From UBA10438 sp044238605 (lineage in GTDB: Bacteria; Bacteroidota; Ignavibacteria; Kapaibacteriales; Kapaibacteriaceae), in NCBI GenBank assembly GCA_044238605.1, contig JBIICY010000001.1:514627-578626 (forward strand): a DNA stretch of 64,000 nt. Reading direction: 5' to 3'. The translations under genes and the position numbers were made by a program. Shown here piece by piece: positions 45,177 through 54,626 of this stretch. The notes beneath the pieces are model-generated. The model was not told the origin of the DNA. It saw nothing but the letters and a program-made list of their open reading frames with translations, and did not search any database. Within the stretch, counting starts at the first letter, position 1. Each line of letters starts with the position of its first letter.

Positions 45177-48140
45177 TTAGCGGTACACAACAATGGTACG
45201 TGTCTGTTGTACACCGGCTGGTATACTTTGGTACGTAACGACATACACGCCAGATTGAAGGTTATTGACGATCTGACGTCGGATACCGTTTTCAGACGCC
45301 GCAGTAACAGATTTCGATACAAGCGCGCAGCGAGCATCATACACATGCACCAAGCCTTCTCCGGTGCGGGCAAACAGAACACCATCGATGCTTGCAACTT
45401 CGAAACTGGACTCGTCGTCTGCATCAACGCTCACAACAACGTTCGTTGCAGAAAGGTCAATCCTGTAGGTAGTAACGCACGAGTCCAGCGAGAACTCTAA
45501 CGACCCCGTAACTGCTCCTTCCTTTGTGAGTGATGACGGGGCCAGAGATACCGTTATCGGCGTTGGTTTGTTGTGCTGGAGCACCAGTCCCGGCTGCATC
45601 GAAGTTGTATATGGTTCAGTGATACGCACATCTGCCACTGTTGTGCGCGATGCGCCTGTAAGGGTTGCAGTCACATTGAATGTCTTGTTGACAAGTTGCT
45701 GAGAGGTCTTAACCGTATCGAACGCCACAGACGCTGGATGAGTAAGGTTGAGTGCCGACTCTTTCATCGTGAGGGGCACAGAGAAAGTTCCCTCGCATCC
45801 GTCACTGAGATACACGAGAGAGAGTGTGTCAACAGCAGAACCAGTTGTCATCTTCGGCACAAACGAAATCGATACCGTCTTGTCGGATCCCGGTGGTATC
45901 GTAACGACATTGTCCAGCACAGCTGTCATTCCAAGTGTACTGGAGTACACCTCGGCAACCTGCATTGGAAAGGCGGTAGGGTTATTGATACCCACAAAGA
46001 CGGTCCGCACGGTAGGTGTGTCGCATTCGATCTTTGTTCCGAGATCGATTGGCAACTTGGTAAAGACCTTTGCCATGAGTCGCGTTCCAGTAACGGAAGT
46101 TCTGAATCGCCAATTACAGCGGCTATCCATGAAAACAACATCATCGCGTATTGTGCCGAGCCCCTTAACGGTTATCGTCACTGGGATTGATGCCTTTGTT
46201 CCCGGGGGAAGCAACACGGGAAGCGCAGCCTTGGCCGAGATCGTTGCCCCTGTTACGATGGAATCGATCTGTAATGTATCTGCGCCGATGTTCTGAATCG
46301 TATACGTCTTCACGGCTACGTTAGCACACGTTGGCATCGATGGAATAGCAAAGCTTGGTGGGTCAATAGCGGCGCGCAAGTCGTAAGTTTTGATCGTAAT
46401 GTCTGCAGTATCACTGCAGCCTGAGGAGTCCGACATGATCACCTGATAGGTGGTCTGTTGATCAACCCGCTGTGATACGAATTCGGTTGGATTATTCATC
46501 GAAAGCCCATTGCGCAGCCACTGATAGTTGAACGGAGGTGTGCCCTTCACAGGGTTACATGTAAGGTCAACTGTGGTTCCCTGGCATACCTTGAGTGCCG
46601 AAGCAGTGATTGTTGCTTCTGGGGCTGCTCGGACGCGAACAACACAACTGTCGCTGATCATGTTACCAACATCATCGGTTACCATAAGCCGCAGCAGATA
46701 ATTACCGGTTACCACAAACGTGAAATTTCCAGTCGAGGTAACTGTGTCAAACCCTGGACCCTGCCAGCGATACGAATACGGTTCGGCACCGGCAGAAGCA
46801 ATTGCGGTGACTGACGCCAAAGAATTTCGACACGCACGTGCTGTATCGTTCAGCGTCACAGCAAGTTCATACGTAAGTGGCGTACATGCATCACTTGTAA
46901 AACGCGTCTTCATGTACGCTGCAACTCGGGTGTTGAAATTTAGATTCGTTCCCTGTGATGTTAAGTGGCAATAGGACATGATTGTGCCCTTTACCGCCTT
47001 GGTACCGGTATAGCAGGTGCCCCCTTCAGCAGCAACGCACGAATCGATTGGCGGAGCCCAACCGCAATTGAACGTATGCGGAGAACCAACGTTGTGTCCG
47101 GTCTCGTGCGAGAATACATCCGTATCCCACACATATCCTGTTGCTGGATACGTGATGTTATTGTTGAGTCCGCTTACAGCATACCCAAAACTATTATTGC
47201 ACATTGTTTCGAGGTACGCTACTCCACCGATACTGTTTACACCAGATAGCAGATGTGCTATCGTTCTGTTGACACCTGCAAAATTTGCGCGCCAACGATC
47301 GCGAAACTGCGTTAGTAGATTGGTAGAGTTCGTTCCTGGATATGGGTCTGCTGTCTGCCAAATGTAGAGCTGTCCAATCCGGATTGTTGCTGTGATATCA
47401 CGCTCATAGATGGCGCTGGATGCGGCAACAACAGCCTCTGCATACTGTGTGGACTTCACAAGGTCTCTGCCATGGTCGATATAGTACGGCTCGTCGCCCT
47501 CTAGGGCAATCGTGATGATACGGTAGCGAACCTGTTCCTGTTCTGTTTTCTTGGGCTGTGTGATTCGGATACCCTCGGGCTCTTCTGCATGACACGTCCA
47601 CTGATTCTTCTGCACGCTGTGAGCACGGTCGTATACGATCATCGTTGATGAGGCAGGCTCGATAGACAAGGGGCTAATCAAAAACTCCTGGTGGTCATGC
47701 CGTTCACCAAGGTCGATGTGGCCTGTAGCCCAGTTCGGGTAGACCGCTAGTATCACATACGATCCCGGTATCGATGGTATCGCGCCTCGCAGCAGCACGC
47801 TGGTTGGTGGTGCATAGCGCACCGGACCGTTTTCTGTCATTGCTACGAGAACAGATCCCTGATCGAACACTCGATACCTACGTAGTTCAGCAGTAACAGT
47901 GCCTATGCCAGGGAGTCGGATTGGCAGCTGAATAGAACCATCCATGGGCAGCTGCAATCCTTCCATAAAGCTCCGTTGGTCCACCTGGACGTATGACGCC
48001 TCATGAGCCTCGGTAAAACCCGCCGGACGCTGAACGGAAACAAGAATTGGCACCACTGGTACGTCCGTCGTACGAACGTCTTGAGCGATAGCAGCACAAA
48101 ACGAAATGGCGAAAACCAACACTGAGTACAACATTCTCAT
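45177..48140 (-). CDS. secreted reprolysin-like zinc metalloprotease with T9SS sorting domain
   Basis: 987 residues. Signal peptide about 1-19. Propeptide-like region to about 200, then an M12-type catalytic domain with the zinc motif FSHETGHNVGSPHTF (HExxHxxGxxH) and Met-turn VKGTIMSYCH. The rest has PKD/Ig-like domains (YSYRWQGPGFDTVTSTGNF, FNYQWLRNGL), then anchor-D type beta domains and a T9SS type A tail ending RTIVVYR. A secreted peptidase for protein degradation is likely. It is divergent from mbnP and shares the operator-like region 48171-48196. Confidence 0.88.
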   Translation of the reverse strand: MRMLYSVLVFAISFCAAIAQDVRTTDVPVVPILVSVQRPAGFTEAHEASYVQVDQRSFMEGLQLPMDGSIQLPIRLPGIGTVTAELRRYRVFDQGSVLVAMTENGPVRYAPPTSVLLRGAIPSIPGSYVILAVYPNWATGHIDLGERHDHQEFLISPLSIEPASSTMIVYDRAHSVQKNQWTCHAEEPEGIRITQPKKTEQEQVRYRIITIALEGDEPYYIDHGRDLVKSTQYAEAVVAASSAIYERDITATIRIGQLYIWQTADPYPGTNSTNLLTQFRDRWRANFAGVNRTIAHLLSGVNSIGGVAYLETMCNNSFGYAVSGLNNNITYPATGYVWDTDVFSHETGHNVGSPHTFNCGWAPPIDSCVAAEGGTCYTGTKAVKGTIMSYCHLTSQGTNLNFNTRVAAYMKTRFTSDACTPLTYELAVTLNDTARACRNSLASVTAIASAGAEPYSYRWQGPGFDTVTSTGNFTFVVTGNYLLRLMVTDDVGNMISDSCVVRVRAAPEATITASALKVCQGTTVDLTCNPVKGTPPFNYQWLRNGLSMNNPTEFVSQRVDQQTTYQVIMSDSSGCSDTADITIKTYDLRAAIDPPSFAIPSMPTCANVAVKTYTIQNIGADTLQIDSIVTGATISAKAALPVLLPPGTKASIPVTITVKGLGTIRDDVVFMDSRCNWRFRTSVTGTRLMAKVFTKLPIDLGTKIECDTPTVRTVFVGINNPTAFPMQVAEVYSSTLGMTAVLDNVVTIPPGSDKTVSISFVPKMTTGSAVDTLSLVYLSDGCEGTFSVPLTMKESALNLTHPASVAFDTVKTSQQLVNKTFNVTATLTGASRTTVADVRITEPYTTSMQPGLVLQHNKPTPITVSLAPSSLTKEGAVTGSLEFSLDSCVTTYRIDLSATNVVVSVDADDESSFEVASIDGVLFARTGEGLVHVYDARCALVSKSVTAASENGIRRQIVNNLQSGVYVVTYQSIPAGVQQTRTIVVYR

Positions 48141-48170
48141 AACGTATCCCTTTCCAGAACCACTTTTGGA

Positions 48171-48196
48171 ACCGTAATACTACGGTTTTTACCGTA
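48171..48196. promoter_or_regulatory. operator-like half-sites with 10-bp spacing upstream of mbnP
   Basis: ACCGTA at 48171-48176, TACGGT at 48181-48186 and ACCGTA at 48191-48196: three half-sites in alternating orientation, each 10 bp apart. They form two overlapping inverted repeats (AACCGTA-ATAC-TACGGTT and ACTACGGT-TTTT-ACCGTAGT). The region lies between the divergent metalloprotease and mbnP starts, 10 nt before the mbnP ATG. A repressor or copper-responsive regulator could bind on one helix face; a 5' RNA hairpin is the other option. Confidence 0.5.
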
Positions 48197-48206
48197 GTTT
48201 TCTGTC

Positions 48207-49205
48207 ATGAACCACACTACAACACCAAGTGTTCCCGGGTGCTTGCGGGGTATCGCTATCGCAGTCCTGCTGATGACTGGATGTATAACCACTCTGGCCA
48301 CAGAAGTGGCTCTAACGATCTCTCCTAGAGCCGAGGACCAATCGTTGTTCAAACTCGGCAATCTGTACAAGGGCAGAGCTAAAGGGGGCTTTTATTCCCC
48401 TGAGATGCTTCGGTACTACATCTCAGGGATCACGCTGCATCTGCGCAATGGCTCGAATGCGTCATTTCCAGATACGTACATCCTGGTGGATATTCGAGAC
48501 ATACAACGGTTTCCAATCGGAAATGCCGATGTATCATCAGGCATTGATAGCATAACGTTTCACATTGGGGTTGACCAAGCCCGCAACCACCTTGATCCGA
48601 CGACCTATCCAGACTGGCACCCCTTGGCACTTAAAAAGCCTTCGATGCACTGGGGCTGGGCATCCGGATATCGTTTTGTAACCTACGAAGGCATGGCTGG
48701 TACTTCGGCAGGCACACTGAGCGCTGCCTTCCAAATCCATACACTGGACAACAAACTCTACACACGATGCAGCATACCTCTTGGAGGACTTGTTTCCCCG
48801 GAAGTTCCGTTGGTTGCCTACTATGAACGACTTCTGAACAACATCGACGTCTCTCGCGGACTGATCAATCATGGCAGCGAGGACGAAGCAGTTACATTAA
48901 TGCTCAACATGGGTGCGCAGTCCAGCAATTCGCCAGTCTTCACCGCTAACCTTCCAACAAGTGTAGACGAGGTTGAAACACCCGTTGCTCTGCATCCAAA
49001 TCCGACTCGCGACATCCTTGTGGTTCCTACCGGCGCTTCAGAGGTTCAGGTCTATGACGCCCATGGGTCGCGCGTTTTGTCTTCACAACTCGGTACGATA
49101 ACAAACATTGTCTCTGTTAGCAGCTTGGCACAAGGCACATATCACGTGGTACTACGTTATGAATCAGGTTCAACGCAACACGGATCATTCTCGATCGTTC
49201 GCTAA
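48207..49205 (+). CDS. mbnP: MbnP family copper-binding protein with T9SS type A sorting domain
   Basis: 332 residues with an N-terminal hydrophobic signal (about 13-32). The MbnP pattern is clear: FKLGNLYKG...GGFYSPEMLRYYISGITL, then ITFHIGVDQARNHLDP and MHWGWASGYRFVTYEG, then AFQIHTLD. In studied MbnP, copper is held by two His and a kynurenine made from Trp by the partner MbnH. The WGW Trp residues and His of NHLDP and FQIH are candidates here. The last 75 residues (VALHPNPTRDILVVPTGASE...GSFSIVR) are a T9SS tail, which I have not seen described for MbnP. Confidence 0.82.
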   Translation: MNHTTTPSVPGCLRGIAIAVLLMTGCITTLATEVALTISPRAEDQSLFKLGNLYKGRAKGGFYSPEMLRYYISGITLHLRNGSNASFPDTYILVDIRDIQRFPIGNADVSSGIDSITFHIGVDQARNHLDPTTYPDWHPLALKKPSMHWGWASGYRFVTYEGMAGTSAGTLSAAFQIHTLDNKLYTRCSIPLGGLVSPEVPLVAYYERLLNNIDVSRGLINHGSEDEAVTLMLNMGAQSSNSPVFTANLPTSVDEVETPVALHPNPTRDILVVPTGASEVQVYDAHGSRVLSSQLGTITNIVSVSSLAQGTYHVVLRYESGSTQHGSFSIVR

Positions 49206-50199
49206 ACGCGCGGTCGCGATATGTCTATTAGCGGCAGCACTGTCTATCAGTGGCTGCACGGTAGATCCTGCAGAACCATCGCCATACATCAATGCCATTG
49301 ATGTTCCTCCGGGATTCCCCGAGCAGAAGTTTCCGGCTGACAACATCCCGAACGAAGACAGAATTACACTCGGGCGTTTGCTCTTCTATTCTCCGTTGAT
49401 GTCCCATGACTCAGATGTAGCGTGCGTCTACTGCCACTACCCTGGCTCGTCATTTACCGGACATCAGACAATTAGCCCGGGAACACAGGGCAGAATGGGC
49501 ACGCGAAATGCCCCCTCACTTGCAAACGTGGGCTATAAACCACACTTCCTGATGGAAGGGGGCGTGCCAACGCTCGAGATGCAGGCACTTGTTCCCATTC
49601 AGGAACACAGTGAATTCGGCATGAATATGCTCGACGTGATTCAACGATTCGAGAACAACAAGGTTGTGCAGACACTAAGCCAGCGTGGATACGGACGTCC
49701 ATTCGATGCCTATGTGCTCACCCGCGCAATAGCATCCTTCGAGCGGACATTTGTCAGTGGACGCTCACGGGCAGATCTCCAGCAGCTCACAACAGCAGAG
49801 AAGCGCGGAAAAAATCTCTTCTTCAGCACAAGAACGTCGTGTTCATCCTGTCACGGCGGCTTCTTGTACACAAACCATGAGTTTGCCAACAACGGTGCAT
49901 ATGCATCGTACTCTGATGCTGGTCGTGCACGGTTTACTGGCAAGCAGGAGGATCGGGCAACGTTCGCAATTCCCTCGCTTCGAAACATCGGCGTAACTGC
50001 TCCATACATGCATGACGGACGCATGGAGACACTCTCGGAAGTCATCAACCATTACAACCGTGGTGGATACGACCATCCGAACAAGTCACCGCTGATTCGT
50101 CCGCTTGGTCTTACAGAGAACGAATGCAGGGACCTGGAGTCATTCCTGCTCGCGCTTACCGATAACACCTTCTTGTACAATCCCCGGTTTGCTCCGTGA
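49159..50199 (+). CDS. mbnH: di-haem cytochrome c peroxidase-like lipoprotein, MbnH/MauG type (first copy)
   Basis: 346 residues from the ATG at 49159, overlapping mbnP by 47 nt. Lipoprotein signal LLAAALSISGC. Two haem-binding motifs: CVYCH and CSSCH. Domain core LGRLLFYSPLMSHDSDVAC, TRNAPSLANVGYKPHFLMEGG and the C-terminal IPSLRNIGVTAPYMHDGRMETL. In MbnH the two haems oxidise a Trp of MbnP to kynurenine. Gene order and spacing support a functional pair. The protein would be on the periplasmic face. Confidence 0.88.
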   Translation: MNQVQRNTDHSRSFAKRAVAICLLAAALSISGCTVDPAEPSPYINAIDVPPGFPEQKFPADNIPNEDRITLGRLLFYSPLMSHDSDVACVYCHYPGSSFTGHQTISPGTQGRMGTRNAPSLANVGYKPHFLMEGGVPTLEMQALVPIQEHSEFGMNMLDVIQRFENNKVVQTLSQRGYGRPFDAYVLTRAIASFERTFVSGRSRADLQQLTTAEKRGKNLFFSTRTSCSSCHGGFLYTNHEFANNGAYASYSDAGRARFTGKQEDRATFAIPSLRNIGVTAPYMHDGRMETLSEVINHYNRGGYDHPNKSPLIRPLGLTENECRDLESFLLALTDNTFLYNPRFAP

Positions 50200-51263
50200 A
50201 GACACTCCTTTTCACCACCGTCTTCTGCACACTCCTACTGGCCGGCTGTACCGATCCTGAATACGTTGTTACGTACGACGATACTCCTTACGCGTTTACC
50301 CATGGTGATCTTCCTGCGCCGGAACTACCAACAGACTATCCTCTAACAGTGCAACGTGTAACGTTGGGTCGTTCGTTGTTTCATGATGGACAGCTTTCTA
50401 GAACGGGAACACAAAGCTGCGCATCGTGCCATACGCAGGCAGCCGGTTTTTCCGACAATCGCACCTACAGTATCGGTGTTCGCGGACTGCCAGGAAAGCG
50501 CCAGGGTATGGCGCTGATCAATATGGCATGGCATAGTCGTGGATTGTTTTGGGACGGACGCTCTCCATCGCTTCGCGAACAGGCGCTGCATCCTATCATT
50601 GACACGCTGGAAATGGATGAGACAATTGACAACGTGATCAAGAAACTACAGGCATCGCAATGGTATCGTGAACAGTTTGTTCGCGCATTCGGGAATGACT
50701 CTATCACACCCGAACGTATAGGTATCGCTCTTGAACAATTCATGCTTACGCTTGTATCGGCCGATAGCAAATACGACAGAGCCGTTCAAGGGAGAGTGCT
50801 GTTGAGTGAATCGGAAGAGCGCGGACGTCAGCTGTTCTTTCGCGAGTTCGACCCCACATACAAGACCAAGGGTGCAGAGTGCTTTCATTGTCATGCTGCT
50901 CCATTCTTTACCAATGATCGCTTTATGAACAATGGTCTTGATGATGACGCATCGTTTGTTGACTTCGGTAGAGAGCTCGTAACCGGGAGGCCCACAGATA
51001 GAGCAAGGTTCAAGGTTCCTACACTGCGCAACATTGCCCGTACAGCCCCCTACATGCACGACGGACGCTTTACTACGCTGGAAGAAGTGGTGCATTTCTA
51101 CAACACCGGTGTAAAGAAGTCGAGCACCGTAGATCCGTTGATGCAGTTCAATCTTAAACCTGGCCTGAACCTGAGCGTCCAAGACGAGCAAGATCTTGTA
51201 GCGTACCTCAAAACGCTGTCAGACGAGAACTTCCTCACGAATCCGCTCTTCAGAATGCCATGA
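50196..51263 (+). CDS. di-haem cytochrome c peroxidase-like lipoprotein (second copy)
   Basis: 355 residues, GTG start overlapping the previous stop (GTGA). Lipoprotein signal LFTTVFCTLLLAGC. Haem motifs CASCH and CFHCH. Conserved LGRSLFHDGQLSRTGTQSC, RNIARTAPYMHDGRFTTLEE. It is paralogous to the upstream gene, and both lie after mbnP. The two could form a hetero-pair, or one could be a peroxidase and the other a MbnH-type oxidase. Confidence 0.87.
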   Translation: MKTLLFTTVFCTLLLAGCTDPEYVVTYDDTPYAFTHGDLPAPELPTDYPLTVQRVTLGRSLFHDGQLSRTGTQSCASCHTQAAGFSDNRTYSIGVRGLPGKRQGMALINMAWHSRGLFWDGRSPSLREQALHPIIDTLEMDETIDNVIKKLQASQWYREQFVRAFGNDSITPERIGIALEQFMLTLVSADSKYDRAVQGRVLLSESEERGRQLFFREFDPTYKTKGAECFHCHAAPFFTNDRFMNNGLDDDASFVDFGRELVTGRPTDRARFKVPTLRNIARTAPYMHDGRFTTLEEVVHFYNTGVKKSSTVDPLMQFNLKPGLNLSVQDEQDLVAYLKTLSDENFLTNPLFRMP

Positions 51264-52525
51264 TGCTTCGAACGTTCGTACTGCTGGGGTTACTACTCAG
51301 CGTTACCCTATCGTATTCCCAGCAACTCTACTTCCCAACCACAAACGAAGCGTGGGAGCGCGTATCTCCATCGTCTCTGAACTGGTGCGAGGATCGAATC
51401 GACTCGCTCGTTGAGTTTGTGGGCAACACAAATGGTAAGGCGCTGATCATCCTCAAGGACGGACGCATCGCACTTGAGAAGTACTATGGATCGTTCACTC
51501 GAGACAGTATCTGGTACTGGGCATCGGCAGGCAAAACAGTAACGGCAGCTCTCGTTGGCATAGCCCAACAACAGGGCCTGATGAACATCGCATCACCGAG
51601 TGCACAATACCTTGGCTATGGGTGGTCTTCCTGCACCAAGCAGCAGGAAGATGCCATCACTGTACGTCATCACCTTACAATGACGTCAGGATTAGGGTTT
51701 GAGCGCAACAACGATAACTGCACGGAGCCTGCGTGTCTTACCTACCGCGCTGCCCCAGGCACCGTTTGGGACTATCACAATGCTGCATACCTGCTCCTGC
51801 AGGACATGGTAGCAAGCGCAGCGGGTGTTACGTACCAGCAATTCTATACACGAAACCTTGCAACAAAACTTGGCATGGGCGGACTCTGGGTTAACGGTAC
51901 GCTCTTTTCCAAACCACTCGCCATGGCACGGTTTGGTCTAATGCTCCTAGCAGGGGGCACATGGAATGGCGATACCATCTTGAAAGACAGAGCGTATTTC
52001 GATGCCATGATCAATACATCTCAAGACCTCAATAAGTCGTACGGATATCTGTTCTGGCTTAATGGCAAAGGCAGCTTTATGCAGCCATCGATACCACTTG
52101 TGTATCGCACGGATCTTGTTCCCGAAGCACCAGACGACATGTATGCAGGAATGGGCAAGAACGATCAGCGGGTGTATGTAGTCCCTAGCAAGGGGCTTGT
52201 TGTTGTCCGCATGGGCGACAAAGCAACTGAATCGCTCCCAGCCATTAGTGGATTTGACGACGATGTGTGGAAGCGCGTCAACGAACTGGAATGCACAACC
52301 GGAATCCCCGACAAGGCAGCAACGCCAGTTCTTGTGTGGCCTAACCCTACGTCGAGTGTAATTCAGTTTAACGGCGAACACATCAAAGTTTACGATATCA
52401 ACGGAGCCGAAGTTTATGAGGCATCTAGTGGGACTTGTTCGATGGAGCATCTGCCTCGTGGGATGTACCGTGCTGATGTGTACCGTGGCTCTACCATCAT
52501 CCGGACGTGCATTGTCAAACTCTAG
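51260..52525 (+). CDS. secreted serine hydrolase (class C beta-lactamase fold) with T9SS sorting domain
   Basis: 421 residues. Signal peptide about 1-20 (LGLLLSVTLSYS). Catalytic SxxK is in WYWASAGKTVTAAL and YxN in WDYHNAAYLLL. Family members are esterases, peptidases or beta-lactamases. The T9SS tail starts VLVWPNPTSSVIQFNG and ends TCIVKL. ATGA overlap with the second di-haem gene places it in the mbn operon. Confidence 0.88.
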   Translation: MMLRTFVLLGLLLSVTLSYSQQLYFPTTNEAWERVSPSSLNWCEDRIDSLVEFVGNTNGKALIILKDGRIALEKYYGSFTRDSIWYWASAGKTVTAALVGIAQQQGLMNIASPSAQYLGYGWSSCTKQQEDAITVRHHLTMTSGLGFERNNDNCTEPACLTYRAAPGTVWDYHNAAYLLLQDMVASAAGVTYQQFYTRNLATKLGMGGLWVNGTLFSKPLAMARFGLMLLAGGTWNGDTILKDRAYFDAMINTSQDLNKSYGYLFWLNGKGSFMQPSIPLVYRTDLVPEAPDDMYAGMGKNDQRVYVVPSKGLVVVRMGDKATESLPAISGFDDDVWKRVNELECTTGIPDKAATPVLVWPNPTSSVIQFNGEHIKVYDINGAEVYEASSGTCSMEHLPRGMYRADVYRGSTIIRTCIVKL

Positions 52526-52544
52526 GCAAACGCAGCTTCACGGC

Positions 52545-53099
52545 ATGTCATTTGAACGTGAGCCACGCGACACAGTACTCGTTGCGCTACACTCAGTTGT
52601 TCCCGACTTGCTTACTGACGTCCGTTATGCAACTGCAGACAACTTTACCGGAAGAATTCTCTACAGCACAGACACGCTCTATGCCCGTCGAGCTGTTGCA
52701 GATGCACTACTGAAGGCTCAAAACATTGCACGTACCCACAGCCTGCAACTAAAGGTCTACGACGCATACCGTCCACTAAGCATTCAGCGCCTTATGTGGA
52801 GCATCGTGCCAGATGAACGCTACGTTGCAGATCCTGCCAAGGGGTCGCGTCACAATCGCGGATGTGCGCTCGACCTTACCCTATGCAACGCGCAAGGCAA
52901 GGAGCTCGAAATGGGCACAGGATACGATGAGTTCACAGAGAAAGCAGCGTCTACATACACAGACCTGCCAGAGCACATCCTGAATAATCGATGGCTGTTA
53001 ACCAGCATAATGAAGCAGGCAGGTTTTACCGTGCTTCCTTCGGAGTGGTGGCACTTCGATCTCGATGGCTGGGAACAGTTCGCAATTCTCAACGAATAG
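52545..53099 (+). CDS. VanX-type D-alanyl-D-alanine dipeptidase (M15)
   Basis: About 184 residues from the ATG at 52545 (MSFEREPRDTVLVAL). A longer frame from 52416 would overlap the preceding gene by 110 nt and is rejected. Zinc motif SRHNRGCALDLTL (SxHxxGxAxD) and second motif SEWWHFDL (ExWH). It hydrolyses D-Ala-D-Ala in cell-wall recycling or resistance. No signal peptide with this start. Its 3' end overlaps the DUF3050 gene by 11 nt. Confidence 0.88.
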   Translation: MSFEREPRDTVLVALHSVVPDLLTDVRYATADNFTGRILYSTDTLYARRAVADALLKAQNIARTHSLQLKVYDAYRPLSIQRLMWSIVPDERYVADPAKGSRHNRGCALDLTLCNAQGKELEMGTGYDEFTEKAASTYTDLPEHILNNRWLLTSIMKQAGFTVLPSEWWHFDLDGWEQFAILNE

Positions 53100-53856
53100 A
53101 GCACTCATCAGCAACAGCATCCCACAGCGCAATGCGATGCTGCAGAGCTGTTTTGGCCATTACGGAAGCTTCTTCGTACAACGCGGCATCTGATCCGCAG
53201 AGAATCTCAACCATACGTTCTGCGAGCGGACCGTGGTGTCCGCCATCGACCTCTACGTGACGCTCCAGATAATACCGCAGATCTTCATAGCTGGCATTGT
53301 CCTTCTTTTCCAACGTGTCGAGAATACCCAAGAACATCGTGGGAATAATCTCCTCACGTCCGAACGTAAACACGCTTGCTATCTCATGGGGCTTTCCACG
53401 CTGGATAACGTCCATCGTGAAGGATACGAACGTGCGGGCTGCCTCTGGCATCTCTGCAGAAGCCAATAACGATGATACAGAAACCCCATTGCGCAACTCT
53501 TGGACAAAACTCTCAATAGGAGTAGTTGAGGCACCCATGCCGCGCATAGCTTCGAGGTACATCTCAAAGTGACTGGTTCTGACGTTGTGTCTGTTTACGT
53601 CGCTCTCTTCCCCAACAACGATCTCATTGATCAGAAACCGCACCTCTGCGTCGCCTACTGGAACCCAGGGTGTGCGCACGCACGTAAGGTGTTGCTGAAG
53701 GGATTTTACCAGCGACATAAAGTCCCACACCGCCCACACATGGTATTCCATAAACCGAGAGATGTTCTCTCGGGAAGTCATCAGCTTGTACAGCCTATGT
53801 TCCTGCAGTGCAGATCGCTCTTGGGCGATCATCGAGACAATGTATTCAACGTTCAT
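53089..53856 (-). CDS. DUF3050 haem-oxygenase-fold protein
   Basis: 255 residues from the ATG at 53856 (a GTG 9 nt upstream is possible). Conserved DUF3050 blocks: FMEYHVWAVWDFMSLVKSLQ, INEIVVGEESD, SHFEMYLEAM and YYLERHVEVDGGHHGPLA, with many His and Glu that may bind a metal or haem. The family is of unknown function. Convergent with the dipeptidase gene. Confidence 0.85.
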   Translation of the reverse strand: MNVEYIVSMIAQERSALQEHRLYKLMTSRENISRFMEYHVWAVWDFMSLVKSLQQHLTCVRTPWVPVGDAEVRFLINEIVVGEESDVNRHNVRTSHFEMYLEAMRGMGASTTPIESFVQELRNGVSVSSLLASAEMPEAARTFVSFTMDVIQRGKPHEIASVFTFGREEIIPTMFLGILDTLEKKDNASYEDLRYYLERHVEVDGGHHGPLAERMVEILCGSDAALYEEASVMAKTALQHRIALWDAVADECSIR

Positions 53857-53908
53857 GTGTGCCACAACGATAATGGAGCTTGCGCGGTTCCGACGTATAA
53901 ATCATTAC

Positions 53909-53916
53909 TATATTTG
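53909..53916 (+). promoter_or_regulatory. possible -7 promoter box
   Basis: TATATTTG, matching TAnnTTTG, 42 nt before the ATG of the barrel protein gene at 53958. No strong -33 TTTG box at about 19 bp upstream. Confidence 0.35.
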
Positions 53917-53957
53917 GGTCTATACATAGGGTACAACTCACATTAACGGGATCTGCA

Positions 53958-54626
53958 ATGATTCGCTCAATACTCGCTATTGCACTTGCTGCAACTGTGT
54001 CACTACCGACTGCACTTTCAGCCGGTGAACTAAGCCTTGGCGCCTCTGTTCTTGGCAAAGCTGGAATCAACGCGACTGAAACTCCGGAGTACACAAAAAC
54101 GGATTATAACATTAACTCCCTGCCAGACATCGGCATATCGGCACTGTATCTGTTTTCGAGTAACTCAAACACGGGCGTCATGCTTGACATTGGTTATGAT
54201 TCGTATTCATACCGCATGAAGTATTACGAAGCAAACCCGTTGTTCGACGGTGCGATCATGACTCACAGCCTGCGCAAGATCAGCATTGCACCTAGTCTCT
54301 ATCTTGGCGGTTTCCAGATTGGTGTTGCCTTTGGACTTAACAGCGGATATTCCCAAACAGACAAGGATGGAAACATTCTCTCAGAGAACGACGCGAATGT
54401 TTCTGGTACAACCACAGAGTTGCGCATTGGTGCGATGATTCCAATTGTACGTGGCAAGTCTTCATCGCTGAATCTCAATATCCGTGGTGGGTATATGCTG
54501 TCTGAAACATTTACAGCACCGCAGAAGGCGATTAACACCGCATCATTCCCGGGCTTGAATTTACACAACTCCAAGATCGCTTCGCTCGGCCTCGGACTGA
54601 GCTACTACTTTACGGTTGCCGACTAA
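53958..54626 (+). CDS. outer-membrane beta-barrel protein, OmpW/PorT-like
   Basis: 222 residues with a signal peptide ending ALSAGE. The rest has alternating hydrophobic beta strands (GVMLDIGYDSYSYRMKYY, ISIAPSLYLGGFQIGVAFG, LNLNIRGGYMLSE) and ends in an aromatic strand LGLGLSYYFTVAD. This is the 8-stranded barrel layout. The exact family is not clear. Its 3' end overlaps the convergent OmpA-family gene by 17 nt. Confidence 0.78.
   Translation: MIRSILAIALAATVSLPTALSAGELSLGASVLGKAGINATETPEYTKTDYNINSLPDIGISALYLFSSNSNTGVMLDIGYDSYSYRMKYYEANPLFDGAIMTHSLRKISIAPSLYLGGFQIGVAFGLNSGYSQTDKDGNILSENDANVSGTTTELRIGAMIPIVRGKSSSLNLNIRGGYMLSETFTAPQKAINTASFPGLNLHNSKIASLGLGLSYYFTVAD

Noticed and set aside
45573..46190. 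205-codon plus-strand frame inside the metalloprotease gene
   Set aside because: His/Cys/Arg-rich antisense translation without any domain.
52416..52544. Upstream extension of the VanX-type gene with a signal-like stretch (ICLVGCTVLMCTVALPSSG)
   Set aside because: It overlaps the coding end of the serine hydrolase T9SS tail by 110 nt in another frame; the hydrophobic run is likely a by-product. Start at 52545 preferred.
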